Positions 28,548 to 38,220 of a DNA stretch of 64,000 nucleotides are shown here, one piece after another. Made by a program: the position numbers and the translations under genes. Source of the stretch: Methylocella silvestris BL2 (GTDB taxonomy: Bacteria > Pseudomonadota > Alphaproteobacteria > Rhizobiales > Beijerinckiaceae). The number at the start of each line of letters is the position of its first letter. Position 1 is the stretch's first letter. The stretch is from contig NC_011666.1 of NCBI RefSeq assembly GCF_000021745.1, positions 1,736,001-1,800,000 on the forward strand, written 5' to 3'. The notes below the pieces were generated by a model, which was not told where the DNA came from, did no database searches, and worked only from the letters and a program-made list of their open reading frames with translations.

Positions 28548-29231
28548 CTACTTCTTTTTCGCGGGAGCGGCCGGAGCCGCGGCTGCGGCGGGAGCGGCCT
28601 TCGCCCCGGCCTTGCCCTTCGGCGCGGCGGCGGCCGCGGCGGCGGCGACGGGGGTTTCGGCGACGACCAGCGGCGGCGTGATGGTCACAATGGTGAAATC
28701 ACGCTCGCGCTGCGTCGGCCTGCAGCCTTGCGGCAGGGCGAGCGCGGTCAGATGCAGCGAATCATTGATTTCAAGCTCGCCGAGATCGGCGGTGATCGCC
28801 TCGGGGATATCGTCGGCCGGCACGCGCAGCTCGATCGAATGGCGCACGATATTGACGCTGCCGCCCTTTTTGACGCCCGGGCAGGTTTCCTGATTGAGGA
28901 AATGCACCGGCACCTCGACCTTGAGGCTCGCGCCCGGCTTCAGCCGGAGAAAATCGACATGCAGCGGCAGATCCTTGATCGGATCGAGCTGATAGTCGCG
29001 CGGAATCACGCGCTGCTTCGTTCCCGCGACGTCGATCTCGAAGAGCGTCGTCAGGAAGTGACCGGCGTAGATGAGCTTGTTCAATTCGCGGTAGTCGAGC
29101 GTGATCGGCTCGGCGGGATCGCCGCCGCCATAGATGACGCCGGGTATGCGGCCTTCACGACGAACGCTGCGGGCGGCCCCCTTGCCGGTCCCATGACGCG
29201 CCGCGGCCGCGAGAGTTTTGGTCTCGGCCAT
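28548..29231 (-). CDS. rplY: 50S ribosomal protein L25 / general stress protein Ctc
   Basis: A 227-residue long-form L25 (Ctc family) that binds 5S rRNA. The N-terminal L25 domain (1-95) has [21 protein letters not shown], and the C-terminal beta domain carries the V-P-V-H-F-L-N-Q-E block. The last 45 residues are a low-complexity Ala/Lys/Pro tail ending in three lysines, as in other alphaproteobacterial members. It is divergent from the CLC gene and followed by an intrinsic terminator. Confidence 0.96.
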   Translation of the reverse strand: MAETKTLAAAARHGTGKGAARSVRREGRIPGVIYGGGDPAEPITLDYRELNKLIYAGHFLTTLFEIDVAGTKQRVIPRDYQLDPIKDLPLHVDFLRLKPGASLKVEVPVHFLNQETCPGVKKGGSVNIVRHSIELRVPADDIPEAITADLGELEINDSLHLTALALPQGCRPTQRERDFTIVTITPPLVVAETPVAAAAAAAAPKGKAGAKAAPAAAAAPAAPAKKK

Positions 29232-29392
29232 GTTGCTGTCCTTAAATAAAAAGAATGTGCGCCCACGCCTCCAGGGGTGTCGGAAGGGACGCGAGGCGGC
29301 TTATAACGGCGGCGCGGCCGCAGCGCAACCTTGCGCGACGCCGCCCGGAGCCTCGCGCGCTCCGCCATGAACTTTTGAAGGGTTGACCGCCG

Positions 29393-31198
29393 ATGGCCGA
29401 GGCCGCGCGCGCCGAAGCAAAGCCCGCCGGTCGTCTCTCCCTCTCGCAGCGGGCGCGCGCCCTGATCCGGCGCAACGAAATCAGCCTGATCGCGCTCGGC
29501 CTTGTGGTCGGCGCGACGGCGGGTCTTTTCGCGACCGGCATCTTATGGGCCTCGCTGTTCCTGCATACGCATCTGTTCGGACATGAGCGGATCAGCGCCA
29601 TCGCCCGGCTGGAGTCGCCCTGGCAGGCGCTCGTGCCGGCCGCCGGCGGCCTGCTTCTCGGCATATCCGGGCTCTTCATCCGGCGCTGGCGCAAGGAGCG
29701 GCCGGTCGATCCGATCGAGGCCAATGCGCTGCGCGGCGGCCAGATGTCGCTTGCCGACAGCGCGGTCATCGTCGGCCAGACGGTGATCTCCAACGGCTTT
29801 GGCGCCTCGGTCGGCCTCGAGGCGGCCTATACGCAGATGGGATCGGGCTTCGCCTCCTCTGTCGGCTCGCTGCTCGGCCTCAGGCGCGCCGATCTGCGCA
29901 CGCTGGTCGCCTGCGGCTCGGCCGGCGCCATCGCCGCGGCGTTTGCGGCGCCGCTGACCGGCGCGTTCTACGCCTTCGAATTGATCCTTGGCGCCTATAC
30001 GCCGTTCGGATTGGCTCCCGTCGGCGCGGCGGCCATCGGCGGCGCCGTGGTCTCGCGCCTGCTCGGCTCGGCCGGCGATTTCGTGAAAATGCCGGACCCC
30101 GCCATTGTCCTGCATGAAACCGACATGGCGCTGTTGCTGGCTCTTGGCATTCTTTGCGCGGCGTTCGGCATCGCCATCATGCGCGGCGTCGGTAGCGTCG
30201 AGGCGCTGTTTCGCTGGTCGCGCCTGCCGCAATGGCTGCATCCCGTCATCGGCGGCCTCATCGTCGGCGCCCTCGTCTTCGTGTCCCCGCATGTCCTGTC
30301 CTCCGGCCATGGCGCGACGATCGAACTTTTCGACGACGCCGCGCCGGCGATCGGCGCCGTCGCGCTGGCGATCGGCGCCAAATCGATCGCCTCGGCTGTC
30401 TCGATCGGCTCGGGCTTCCGCGGCGGATTGTTTTTCGCCTCGCTTTATCTCGGCAGCCTGGTCGGCTGGCTTTATGCGCAGATCGCCGCGCTTTACATGC
30501 CGCAAGCGCCGCTCGACGGCTTGACGAGCGCCATCATCGGCATGGTCAGTCTCGCCGTCGCCATCGTCGGCGGACCGCTGACCATGAGCTTTTTGGCGCT
30601 GGAAACGACGCGCAACTTCTCCTTGAGCGTCTTGATCCTGACAGTCACAACCCTCGTCTCGGTCATCGTGCGCCGCAGTTTCGGCTATTCCTTCGCGACA
30701 TGGCGCCTGCATCTGCGCGGCGAATCGATCCGCAGCGCGCAGGACGTCGGCTGGATGCGCGACCTCACCGTCGGCCGCCTGATGCGGCCCGACGTGGAGA
30801 TCGCGCGATCTGACATGAGCATCGACGAATTCATCCGATTGTTTCCGCTGGGATCGGCGCAATGGGTCGTCTGCGTCGATCCGCTCGGGCGCTACAAGGG
30901 CATGGTTTTCGTTCCCGACGCCTATGTGCTGAAGGCGCCGGACGCGCTCAAGCACAAGGACCTTGCGGCGTTGTCCCGCCTGCCTGGGCAGTTCCTCGTC
31001 GCCGAGACGAACGTCAAGGGAGCCGCGCAGCTGTTCGAGCAGACGGAAGCTGAGGCCCTCGCCGTCGTCGACAACAGCGCGGACCGCCGCGTGATCGGGC
31101 TTCTCACCGAAGCGCATCTTTTGCGTCGCTACGCTGAGGAGCTGGACAAGGCGCGGCGCGAACTCTCGGGCGAACCCTTCGCGCCGCCGGGCGGATAG
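29393..31198 (+). CDS. CLC-family chloride channel/antiporter with C-terminal CBS-type domain
   Basis: A 601-residue inner-membrane protein with about ten to twelve hydrophobic segments between residues 30 and 435, then a soluble tail (about 450-590) that looks like a CBS pair. Selectivity-filter regions are recognisable: G-A-S-V-G-L-E-A-A-Y-T-Q (the usual G-R-E-G-P, so the gating Glu position reads L-E-A), G-S-G-F-R-G-G-L-F (the usual G-x-F-x-P) and N-F-S-L-S. These changes make the ion and mechanism uncertain; some divergent CLCs are fluoride or simple chloride channels. The start at 29393 has an AAGGG site. It is divergent from rplY, 161 bases apart. Confidence 0.9.
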   Translation: MAEAARAEAKPAGRLSLSQRARALIRRNEISLIALGLVVGATAGLFATGILWASLFLHTHLFGHERISAIARLESPWQALVPAAGGLLLGISGLFIRRWRKERPVDPIEANALRGGQMSLADSAVIVGQTVISNGFGASVGLEAAYTQMGSGFASSVGSLLGLRRADLRTLVACGSAGAIAAAFAAPLTGAFYAFELILGAYTPFGLAPVGAAAIGGAVVSRLLGSAGDFVKMPDPAIVLHETDMALLLALGILCAAFGIAIMRGVGSVEALFRWSRLPQWLHPVIGGLIVGALVFVSPHVLSSGHGATIELFDDAAPAIGAVALAIGAKSIASAVSIGSGFRGGLFFASLYLGSLVGWLYAQIAALYMPQAPLDGLTSAIIGMVSLAVAIVGGPLTMSFLALETTRNFSLSVLILTVTTLVSVIVRRSFGYSFATWRLHLRGESIRSAQDVGWMRDLTVGRLMRPDVEIARSDMSIDEFIRLFPLGSAQWVVCVDPLGRYKGMVFVPDAYVLKAPDALKHKDLAALSRLPGQFLVAETNVKGAAQLFEQTEAEALAVVDNSADRRVIGLLTEAHLLRRYAEELDKARRELSGEPFAPPGG

Positions 31199-31668
31199 GA
31201 GTTCGTCCTTTGCCGCGCTCTTTCGGCCGACAATGCTTGCCGGCCCGCTTGGAAGCGCTGCAATCAAAGGGAAAAATCGCCATCAATACAGACGCTAACT
31301 TGTCAGATACGCGGGCGAAAAAATTTGCATAAAAAGACATTGAGCTAAATCAAAATAGGCAAGCTTTAATTTCGAGTATTCGTCGCCTCAAAAGAGACAT
31401 TGCACGCCTCCGCGACGAAGCAACGCGGACAAAACCTTGCGGCGCAGATTGATTTTCTAACGTGGATTTGATTATGCTTGGTTGTTGGGGCATGGTTTGA
31501 CGTCGCGCCGCGACTGAAACTGCGGTACTGTCGAGGCGGCCGCCTGTCGGGGAGGGCGCCCTGTCGGGGAAATTGATCGCGGCGCGCTGTTTCCCTCTGC
31601 GCTGCGCCCGAGAATCGTTCGCCCAGGAATTTTCGTCCAAGCATCAATTGCCCAAGGATCGTTCGCCC
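31199..31668. other. non-coding stretch with short direct repeats
   Basis: 470 bases upstream of the 2OG oxygenase gene. The left part (31280-31490) is AT-rich relative to the neighbours. Two pairs of short direct repeats were seen: ATCGTTCGCCCA at 31614-31625 and 31658-31669, and a CCTGTCGGGGA element repeated near 31540-31570. Open frames here (for example 31350-31640 on the minus strand) lack family-like character. It probably contains the promoter of the downstream gene. Confidence 0.5.
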
Positions 31669-32568
31669 ATGTCCGAGGCTTCCACGCTCACCCCGTCAAG
31701 CTCCGCAGCAACCGCTCAGCCGAACAGTGACCATGTCGTCATCGATGGCGTCTCGCTTGCGTTCGACGAGATCCTCAATCCGGATTATCTCGCGCCCAAA
31801 CGGGCGGCCGAACTCCATGACGCTTTCTTCAACGCCAAACCCTTTCCCCACATGGTATTCGAGGGGCTGTTCAACCCGCGCCTGCTTGAGCTTGTGCTGG
31901 CTGATTTCGATCGCCTGAACTGGAGCGACTGGCGCCGTTACGACAACGCCAATGAATTGAAGCGCGGCTCCGCGCCGAAAACCCGGCTCGGCAACGCCAG
32001 CCAGCTCTATTTCAACACGATCTATTCGGGCGAATTCGTCGAATTTCTGGAAAAAGTGACGGGGATCGAAGGGCTGGTCACCGATCCCGAATTATTTGCC
32101 GGCGGCCTGCACGACATTCCGCCCGGCGGCAAATTCGCCATGCATATCGATTTCAATCAGCATTCGGTCACAAAGCTCGACAATCGCCTCGTCTTCATCA
32201 CCTATCTGAACAAGGACTGGCGGCCCGAATATGGCGGCGGCCTCGAATTGTGGGATGTCGACACGAACGAATGTGTCGCCAATATCGAGCCGGTGTTCGG
32301 ACGTACGGCCATGTTCTATCAATCGTCGAAAAGCCTGCATGGCCATCCAAAGCCAGTGAACGCCCCGAACGGGCGCCACCGTCGGTCGGCGGCGGCCTAT
32401 TTCTATTCCAACGGCCGCTCTGACGGCGACGGACCCGAATTCCATACGACCCAGTTTCCGGTCGCGACCGATGCGGTGGAATTTGAGAAGCTCCGGAACA
32501 CGTTGAAATATTTCGTGCCCCCGGTCCTGTTCGACGCCGCCCGCAAGGTGAAGTCGCTGCTGCGCTAA
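31669..32568 (+). CDS. 2-oxoglutarate/Fe(II) oxygenase, prolyl-4-hydroxylase-like
   Basis: A 299-residue double-stranded beta-helix dioxygenase. The Fe(II) ligands are visible as His159 and Asp161 in F-A-M-H-I-D-F-N and a distal His in S-L-H-G-H-P (His224 or His226). R-H-R-R-S provides the Arg that binds 2-oxoglutarate. Related proteins act on glycan or peptide substrates and are often found beside polysaccharide genes, but nothing of that kind is nearby. Its substrate is unknown. The ATG at 31669 has AAGGA 10 bases upstream; the frame continues to 31573 without support. Confidence 0.85.
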   Translation: MSEASTLTPSSSAATAQPNSDHVVIDGVSLAFDEILNPDYLAPKRAAELHDAFFNAKPFPHMVFEGLFNPRLLELVLADFDRLNWSDWRRYDNANELKRGSAPKTRLGNASQLYFNTIYSGEFVEFLEKVTGIEGLVTDPELFAGGLHDIPPGGKFAMHIDFNQHSVTKLDNRLVFITYLNKDWRPEYGGGLELWDVDTNECVANIEPVFGRTAMFYQSSKSLHGHPKPVNAPNGRHRRSAAAYFYSNGRSDGDGPEFHTTQFPVATDAVEFEKLRNTLKYFVPPVLFDAARKVKSLLR

Positions 32569-32597
32569 AGCGTGGGCGCGGGCTTGTCGATCTGTAC

Positions 32598-33572
32598 CTA
32601 ATCTGGCGCCGTCTGACTGAGGCATCCAAGACCAACAAGCGTGTCGCGCACCGCAATATCGAGCGGCGTCGCCGGCAGATCGGCGCCGAGGAAAGCCTTG
32701 AGCTTGCCGCCGTCCAGCGAAATGGATTGGCTCCACAGATAGCGGAGTTCGGCGAGTTCATGGAACAGCCGGACGAAAGGCTGCAGAGCGACGACCAGAG
32801 GCCAGGGAAAGGGCCAGACCCGCACATGCGGGTTGCCCGCCGCCTTCGCGATTGCCGCCGCCATTTCGCCGGGCTGAAGCTGATGGCCGGCGAAATGAAA
32901 CATTTCGAAATCGCTTAAGGCGGTCTCGCGATCCATCAGCCGCGCGATCGTTTCGCCGACATCCGGGAGATAGCCCCAGGCGTGGCTAGCGCAGCGACGC
33001 GCGGGATCGACAATCCATTTGACCGGCGCGCCGGGCCGAACCATGACCGCGGTGAAATAGCTGTTTGCGGTCGTCTTCGGGCCGAACCAGTCGCCGCCGC
33101 GCACGATCAGCGCCGGGGCGCCCGCGCCGGCCGCCGCTTTCAGCCGCTTCTCCATCTCCACCCTGATCGCGCCTTTGCGGGTCGTCGGATGCTGCGGCGA
33201 ATCTTCCCGCAGCACGGGAAACGCGTCGGCGCCGAAATTATACACCGTGCCGGGCAAGACGATGCGCGCGCCGACCGCTTTGGCGGCGGCGATCGCATGA
33301 TCCAGCATCGGTAGCACCAGCGTGTCCCAGTTGCGATATCCTGGTGGGTTGGCGGCGTGAACGATCAGCGAGGCGCCCTGCGCGGCGCGCAGCACATCGG
33401 CCGCATTCATCGCATCGCCGGCGATCCATTCGATCGCCGCGTTCGCCGGCTGCGGCCGCCGGGTGAGGCCGCGCACGCGCCAGCCGTGGCGCGCAAGCGC
33501 GGCAGATGTTTCTCCTCCGACGCCGCCGGCGGCGCCGATGACGAGAGCGATTCTGGTGTGCGAGCCGGACAT
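32598..33572 (-). CDS. NAD(P)-dependent epimerase/reductase (atypical SDR)
   Basis: A 324-residue extended or atypical short-chain dehydrogenase. The Rossmann nucleotide site is V-I-G-A-A-G-G-V-G-G (residues 11-20). P-G-T-V-Y-N-F-G matches the Tyr-containing catalytic area of NAD-dependent epimerases, but the YxxxK lysine is not seen in its standard place. The substrate is unknown. The start at 33572 has an AAGGAG site. It is divergent from a LysR-type regulator across 99 bases, the classic layout in which the regulator controls the enzyme gene. Confidence 0.82.
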   Translation of the reverse strand: MSGSHTRIALVIGAAGGVGGETSAALARHGWRVRGLTRRPQPANAAIEWIAGDAMNAADVLRAAQGASLIVHAANPPGYRNWDTLVLPMLDHAIAAAKAVGARIVLPGTVYNFGADAFPVLREDSPQHPTTRKGAIRVEMEKRLKAAAGAGAPALIVRGGDWFGPKTTANSYFTAVMVRPGAPVKWIVDPARRCASHAWGYLPDVGETIARLMDRETALSDFEMFHFAGHQLQPGEMAAAIAKAAGNPHVRVWPFPWPLVVALQPFVRLFHELAELRYLWSQSISLDGGKLKAFLGADLPATPLDIAVRDTLVGLGCLSQTAPD

Positions 33573-33671
33573 GGGCGTCTCCTTGTCGTCGAATGACCTT
33601 GGAGCCGACTATCGCCGATCAAGCGCTATTCACGAATTGCCTAATGGCGTATCATAGATATACATATTTGC

Positions 33672-34568
33672 ATGATCGAGCCCGACTGGAGCCATTATCG
33701 CGCCTTCGTCGCCGTGCTGCGGGAGGGCAGTCTTTCCGGCGCCGCGCGCGCTTTGGGCCTCGCCCAGCCGACGCTTGGGCGCCAGATCGCCGAGCTGGAG
33801 CGCAGCTTGGGCGCAGCCCTGTTCATCCGCTCGCCGCGCGGCCTCGTTCCAACCGACGCGGCGCGTGACATCGCCCCTCACGCCGAAGCGATGGCGGCCG
33901 CGGCCGGCGCAATGATGCGGCTCGCCTCCGGCGGGACCGACGGCGCTTCGGGCGTCGTGCGCGTCACGGCGAGCGACATCATCGGGGCGGAAGTCCTGCC
34001 CGCGCTGCTTGGCGCGTTTCGCCGCGCCCATCCCGCGGCGACGATCGAACTTGCGCTTTCAAACCGCGTGGAGGATCTGCTGCGCGGCGACGCCGACATC
34101 GCCGTGCGCATGGTGCGGCCGAGCCAGCAGGCGCTGGTGACGCGGCATATCGGAGCGGTAAGCCTCGGCCTCTATGCCCATCGGCGCTATCTGGAGGGGG
34201 CGCCCCCGCTGCGCTCGCTCGCGACGCTGGCGCGCGATCACGCCTTGATCGGCTTCGACCGGGAGACGCCCTTCTTGCGAGAGATGCTGACCCGCCTGCC
34301 CCTGACGCGCGACGATTTCGCCCTGCGCGCCGACAGCGATCTCGCTCAATTGGCCGCGATCCGCGCCGGATTCGGCATCGGCTTCATTCAGCACGGCATT
34401 GCGCGCCGGGATCCCGAGCTCATTCCGATCTTCCCCGGCGAGATCGGCTTTACTCTGGAAATGTGGCTTGCGCTGCACGAGGATTTGCGCGCGAGCCGGC
34501 GGTTGCGGCTGATGATGGATCATCTGGCCGCGGGTCTTGCGGCCTATGTCGCGCAATCTCAGCCCTGA
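33672..34568 (+). CDS. LysR-family transcriptional regulator
   Basis: A 298-residue regulator. The N-terminal winged helix-turn-helix spans residues 7-66 (Y-R-A-F-V-A-V-L-R-E-G-S-L-S-G-A-A-R-A-L), with Q-P-T-L-G-R-Q-I-A-E-L-E as recognition region, followed by a periplasmic-binding-like effector domain. It starts 99 bases from the divergent epimerase gene. The AT-rich stretch 33640-33671 (with A-T-A-T-A-C-A-T-A-T) is where a T-N11-A type site would be expected. Ligand unknown. Confidence 0.9.
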   Translation: MIEPDWSHYRAFVAVLREGSLSGAARALGLAQPTLGRQIAELERSLGAALFIRSPRGLVPTDAARDIAPHAEAMAAAAGAMMRLASGGTDGASGVVRVTASDIIGAEVLPALLGAFRRAHPAATIELALSNRVEDLLRGDADIAVRMVRPSQQALVTRHIGAVSLGLYAHRRYLEGAPPLRSLATLARDHALIGFDRETPFLREMLTRLPLTRDDFALRADSDLAQLAAIRAGFGIGFIQHGIARRDPELIPIFPGEIGFTLEMWLALHEDLRASRRLRLMMDHLAAGLAAYVAQSQP

Positions 34569-34648
34569 GCTTCGTTATCCGCGTTGTTGTCGGCAAGATT
34601 CGGCGTTCGTGCTAGGCTTGCGACTCCCATCTTGAGGATCGCTGTCTC

Positions 34649-35695
34649 TTGGCGCCACAACCACGCCGTCTTATCGCCCCGGACGCTCGCGAAGACGACG
34701 CGGAGCTGTCGCTGCGCCCCTTGGCGCTCGCCGATTTCACCGGCCAGGCCTCGGCCCGCGCCAATCTCAAAGTGTTCATCGAGGCCGCCAAGGCGCGGCG
34801 CGAGGCGCTCGACCATGTCCTCTTTTGGGGACCGCCGGGCCTCGGCAAGACCACCCTCGCCCAGATCGTCGCGCGCGAGCTTGGCGTCAATTTCCGCTCG
34901 ACCTCCGGGCCCGTGATCGCCAAAGCCGGCGATCTTGCGGCGCAGCTGACGGGCCTCGAGGACCGCGACGTCCTGTTCATCGACGAAATCCACCGCCTCA
35001 ATCCGGCGGTCGAGGAAATCCTTTATCCGGCGATGGAGGATTTCCAGCTCGACCTCATCATCGGCGAGGGTCCGGGCGCGCGTTCGGTCAAGATCGATCT
35101 CGCCAAATTCACGCTAATTGGGGCGACGACGCGAGCCGGGCTGCTGACGACCCCGCTGCGCGATCGCTTCGGCATTCCGATCCGCCTCGAATATTACACA
35201 GTGGAGGAGCTCGAATGCATCGTCCGGCGCGGCGCCCGGGTGCTTTCGATCCCGATCGCCGACGAGGGCGCCAATGAGATCGCCCGCCGCGCGCGCGGAA
35301 CGCCGCGAATCGCCGGCCGGCTGCTGCGGCGCGTGCGCGACTTCGCCGCTGTCGACGGCGACCCCGAGATCACGCGCGCGGTCGCCGACAGGGCGCTGCG
35401 CCTGCTCGACGTCGACCATATCGGTCTCGACCAGATGGACCGGCGCTTCCTGCAGACGATCGCGCTGTCCTTCGGCGGCGGCCCCGTCGGCGTCGAGACC
35501 ATCGCCGCGGCTCTGTCCGAGCCGCGCGACGCGATCGAAGACATTATAGAGCCCTATCTGATCCAGCAGGGGTTCTTGCAGCGCACGCCGCGCGGCCGCA
35601 TGCTGACGAGCCACGCCTTCCGCCACCTCGGCCTTGCCGAACCGCCGCGCGAAAAGACCCAGTTCCAACTCTTTTCGGAGGGCGGCGAGGAGTAG
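34649..35695 (+). CDS. ruvB: Holliday junction branch-migration helicase subunit RuvB
   Basis: A 348-residue AAA+ motor that, with RuvA, drives branch migration of Holliday junctions. Walker A is G-P-P-G-L-G-K-T-T (about 60-68), Walker B is [11 protein letters not shown] (about 111-121), sensor 1 is G-A-T-T-R, and the winged-helix end carries G-R-M-L-T-S-H-A-F. It appears to start at a TTG (34649) behind GAGG. ruvC and ruvA, usually upstream, are absent here, so ruvB is uncoupled from them. Its stop is only 3 bases from that of the convergent E1 gene. Confidence 0.96.
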   Translation: MAPQPRRLIAPDAREDDAELSLRPLALADFTGQASARANLKVFIEAAKARREALDHVLFWGPPGLGKTTLAQIVARELGVNFRSTSGPVIAKAGDLAAQLTGLEDRDVLFIDEIHRLNPAVEEILYPAMEDFQLDLIIGEGPGARSVKIDLAKFTLIGATTRAGLLTTPLRDRFGIPIRLEYYTVEELECIVRRGARVLSIPIADEGANEIARRARGTPRIAGRLLRRVRDFAAVDGDPEITRAVADRALRLLDVDHIGLDQMDRRFLQTIALSFGGGPVGVETIAAALSEPRDAIEDIIEPYLIQQGFLQRTPRGRMLTSHAFRHLGLAEPPREKTQFQLFSEGGEE

Positions 35696-35698
35696 CGA

Positions 35699-38092
35699 TC
35701 ACGGCGCCATCCGCAGGTGCCGGATCGGACGCCCGGGCGCGATCGTCTGCGCCGCCGCGACGATGGCGCGCGCGTCGACGCCATGATGCCGGTAAAGATC
35801 CTCAATCGTCCCCGTCTGGCCGAAATGCTCGACGCCGAGCGCGCGCGTGCGATGCCCCTGAACGGAGCCGAGCCAGCCGAGCGTCGCCGGATGCCCGTCC
35901 AGCACGGTCACGAGGCGGCATTGCGCGGGAGCCTCCCCGAGAAGCCGCTCGACATGGCTTGTCGCCGCCATCCCCTGCTCGCGTGCACCGCTCGCTGCGG
36001 TCCAGCCGGCATTGAGGCGATCGGCCGAAGTCACGGCGAGCAGTCCGGCGTCGCGCCGATCCTCGGCCATCAGCCCCACTGCGGCGATCGCCTCGGCGGC
36101 GACCGCGCCCGTATAGGCCACGACGATCTCGGCGTTGGGACCCGGCTTCCTGACCCAATAGGCGCCGTCGATGATATCGGCGGCGAGCGCCGCGGTCATC
36201 TCCCGTTGCGGCTGTTCCAGCGCGCGCGTCGACAGCCGCAGATAGACCGAGCCGCCGGTTTCGTCGCGCAGCCAGCTTCCAGCGTGGAACTCGGGCTCGC
36301 CCGAACGCTGAATATAGTCGAACGCCCAGCGCAGAATGACGGCGAGTTCGTCGACGAAGGCCGGCTCGAAACTCGCCAGCCCGTCCTGCGCCACGCCAAT
36401 CAGCGGCGTTGCGATCGATTGATGCGCGCCGCCCTCCGGGGCCAGCGTCACGCCCGAAGGCGTCGCCACGAGAATAAAGCGCGCATCCTGATAGCAGGCG
36501 TAGTTCAGCGCATCGAGGCCGCGCTCAATGAAGGGATCATAGAGCGTCCCGACGGGCAGCAGACGCTCGCCGAAAGTCGCATGCGAAAGCCCGAGCGCCG
36601 ATAGCATGGTGAACAGATTCATCTCGGCAATGCCGAGTTCGATATGTTGCCCTGCGCTGGAAAAGCTCCAGTTGAAAGTCGAGGGAATCCGCTCCGTGCG
36701 AAAGAGATCGGCCTGATCCTCTCGCGCGAACAGTCCGCGGCGATTGACCCAGGCGCCAAGATTGGTCGAAACGGTCACGTCCGGCGATGTGGTGACGACG
36801 CGATTTGCGAAGTCCGATTTGGCTTTGGCGATGTCATGCATCAACAGGCCGAACCCCTGTTGCGTCGACATTTCCGGTTGCGGCGTATACTCAAGCTGGT
36901 TCGGCGTTTCAACTCGTGCGGCCGTAAACCGCCGCCGGCCCGCCTGAATGAAGGGCGCGCGCGCGACGAAAGCGGCAAGCTCGGCCTCGGCAGGCTCTAA
37001 GCCCTCGAACCGATCCCATTCATGGCCTTCGCGCACACTCATCGCCGTGCGCAGCGCCGCGACTTGCGCCGGCGTCATCAGCCCCGCGTGATTGTCCTTG
37101 TGACCGGCGAGAGGAAGCCCGAACCCCTTGATCGTATAGGCGATGAAACAGACCGGCCGATCATGTGTCCGCGCCGCCTCGAACGCTTCGAGCAGCGAGG
37201 GCAGATCATGGCCGCCGAGATTGTTCATGAGTCGCGCGAGGTCTTCGTCCGTGCGCTGCTCGATCAGGTGGGATATCGGCCCCCGGTCGCCAAGATCGTC
37301 AAGCAGGCGCTTGCGCCACGCCGCCCCGCCCTGAAAGGCGAGCGCTGAGTAGAGCAGGTTCGGACAGGCGTCGATCCAGTCGCGCAGCGCGTCGCCGCCC
37401 GGCTCTGCGAAAGCCGCGCGCTGGAGCGACCCATGTTTGAGGATGACCACATCCCAACCGAAATTCTGAAACAGCTTTTCAAAGCGCGCCCACAGCCCTT
37501 CGCGCACCACGGCGTCGAGACTTTGGCGGTTGTAGTCAACGATCCACCATGTGTTCTTCAGGCCCTGCTTCCAGCCTTCGAGCAGCGCCTCGAAAATATT
37601 CCCCTCATCCATTTCGGCGTCGCCGATCAGCGCGACCATGCGCCCTTCCGGTCGTCCGCTCGCCCACCCTTTCGCCCGCAGATAATCCTGAGTCAGCGAG
37701 GCAAATAGCGTCTGCGCGACGCCAAGGCCAACCGATCCCGTCGAGAAGTCCACATCGTCAACATCCTTGGTGCGCGAGGGGTAGGATTGCGCGCCTCCGA
37801 AACCGCGAAAATTCTGCAGCTTTTCGACGCTCTGCAGGCCAAACAAATATTGGATCGCATGAAAGATGGGGCTCGCATGCGGCTTGACGGCGACGCGGTC
37901 TTCCGGGCGAAGCGCTGCAAAATAGAGCGCGGTCATGATCGTCGCCGCCGAAGCCGAGGAGGCTTGATGGCCGCCAACCTTCAGCCCGTCCGCGTGGGAG
38001 CGGAGATGGTTGGCGTTGTGGATCATCCATGTCGCGAGCCACAGCGCCTTGCGTTCGAGCGCGGCAAGCATAGGAAGGCGTGGATCATTCAT
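35699..38092 (-). CDS. homodimeric 2-oxoacid dehydrogenase E1 (AceE/MdeB-like)
   Basis: A 797-residue thiamine-diphosphate enzyme of the AceE class, somewhat shorter than E. coli AceE (887). The ThDP/Mg motif starts G-D-A-E-M-D-E-G-N (about 158-166) and closes with the Asn of I-V-D-Y-N. The transketolase-type pyrimidine domain lies at about 400-600 (H-I-E-L-G-I-A-E-M-N). The nearest described relative by architecture and context is Pseudomonas MdeB, an E1 for 2-oxobutyrate encoded beside the Lrp-type regulator MdeR; here too an Lrp-type gene is divergent. No E2 or E3 gene is nearby, so it must borrow them. Substrate may be pyruvate or 2-oxobutyrate (giving propionyl-CoA). The start has an AGGAG site. 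Confidence 0.85.
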   Translation of the reverse strand: MNDPRLPMLAALERKALWLATWMIHNANHLRSHADGLKVGGHQASSASAATIMTALYFAALRPEDRVAVKPHASPIFHAIQYLFGLQSVEKLQNFRGFGGAQSYPSRTKDVDDVDFSTGSVGLGVAQTLFASLTQDYLRAKGWASGRPEGRMVALIGDAEMDEGNIFEALLEGWKQGLKNTWWIVDYNRQSLDAVVREGLWARFEKLFQNFGWDVVILKHGSLQRAAFAEPGGDALRDWIDACPNLLYSALAFQGGAAWRKRLLDDLGDRGPISHLIEQRTDEDLARLMNNLGGHDLPSLLEAFEAARTHDRPVCFIAYTIKGFGLPLAGHKDNHAGLMTPAQVAALRTAMSVREGHEWDRFEGLEPAEAELAAFVARAPFIQAGRRRFTAARVETPNQLEYTPQPEMSTQQGFGLLMHDIAKAKSDFANRVVTTSPDVTVSTNLGAWVNRRGLFAREDQADLFRTERIPSTFNWSFSSAGQHIELGIAEMNLFTMLSALGLSHATFGERLLPVGTLYDPFIERGLDALNYACYQDARFILVATPSGVTLAPEGGAHQSIATPLIGVAQDGLASFEPAFVDELAVILRWAFDYIQRSGEPEFHAGSWLRDETGGSVYLRLSTRALEQPQREMTAALAADIIDGAYWVRKPGPNAEIVVAYTGAVAAEAIAAVGLMAEDRRDAGLLAVTSADRLNAGWTAASGAREQGMAATSHVERLLGEAPAQCRLVTVLDGHPATLGWLGSVQGHRTRALGVEHFGQTGTIEDLYRHHGVDARAIVAAAQTIAPGRPIRHLRMAP

Positions 38093-38220
38093 CGAAGGGC
38101 TCCTGTCACGGCCACAAGAATAGCTGGGCCGGCGAGCCGATTGGAGCTAAACTTCGCTTATCAGCCGGCGTTTTTTAGTGGTATTCACCAATCTAGCCCA
38201 CGAATCTGGGGAAACCGCCA

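Noticed and set aside
31350-31640. Overlapping small frames on the minus strand upstream of the 2OG oxygenase
   Set aside because: No ribosome sites and compositions that look like non-coding sequence.
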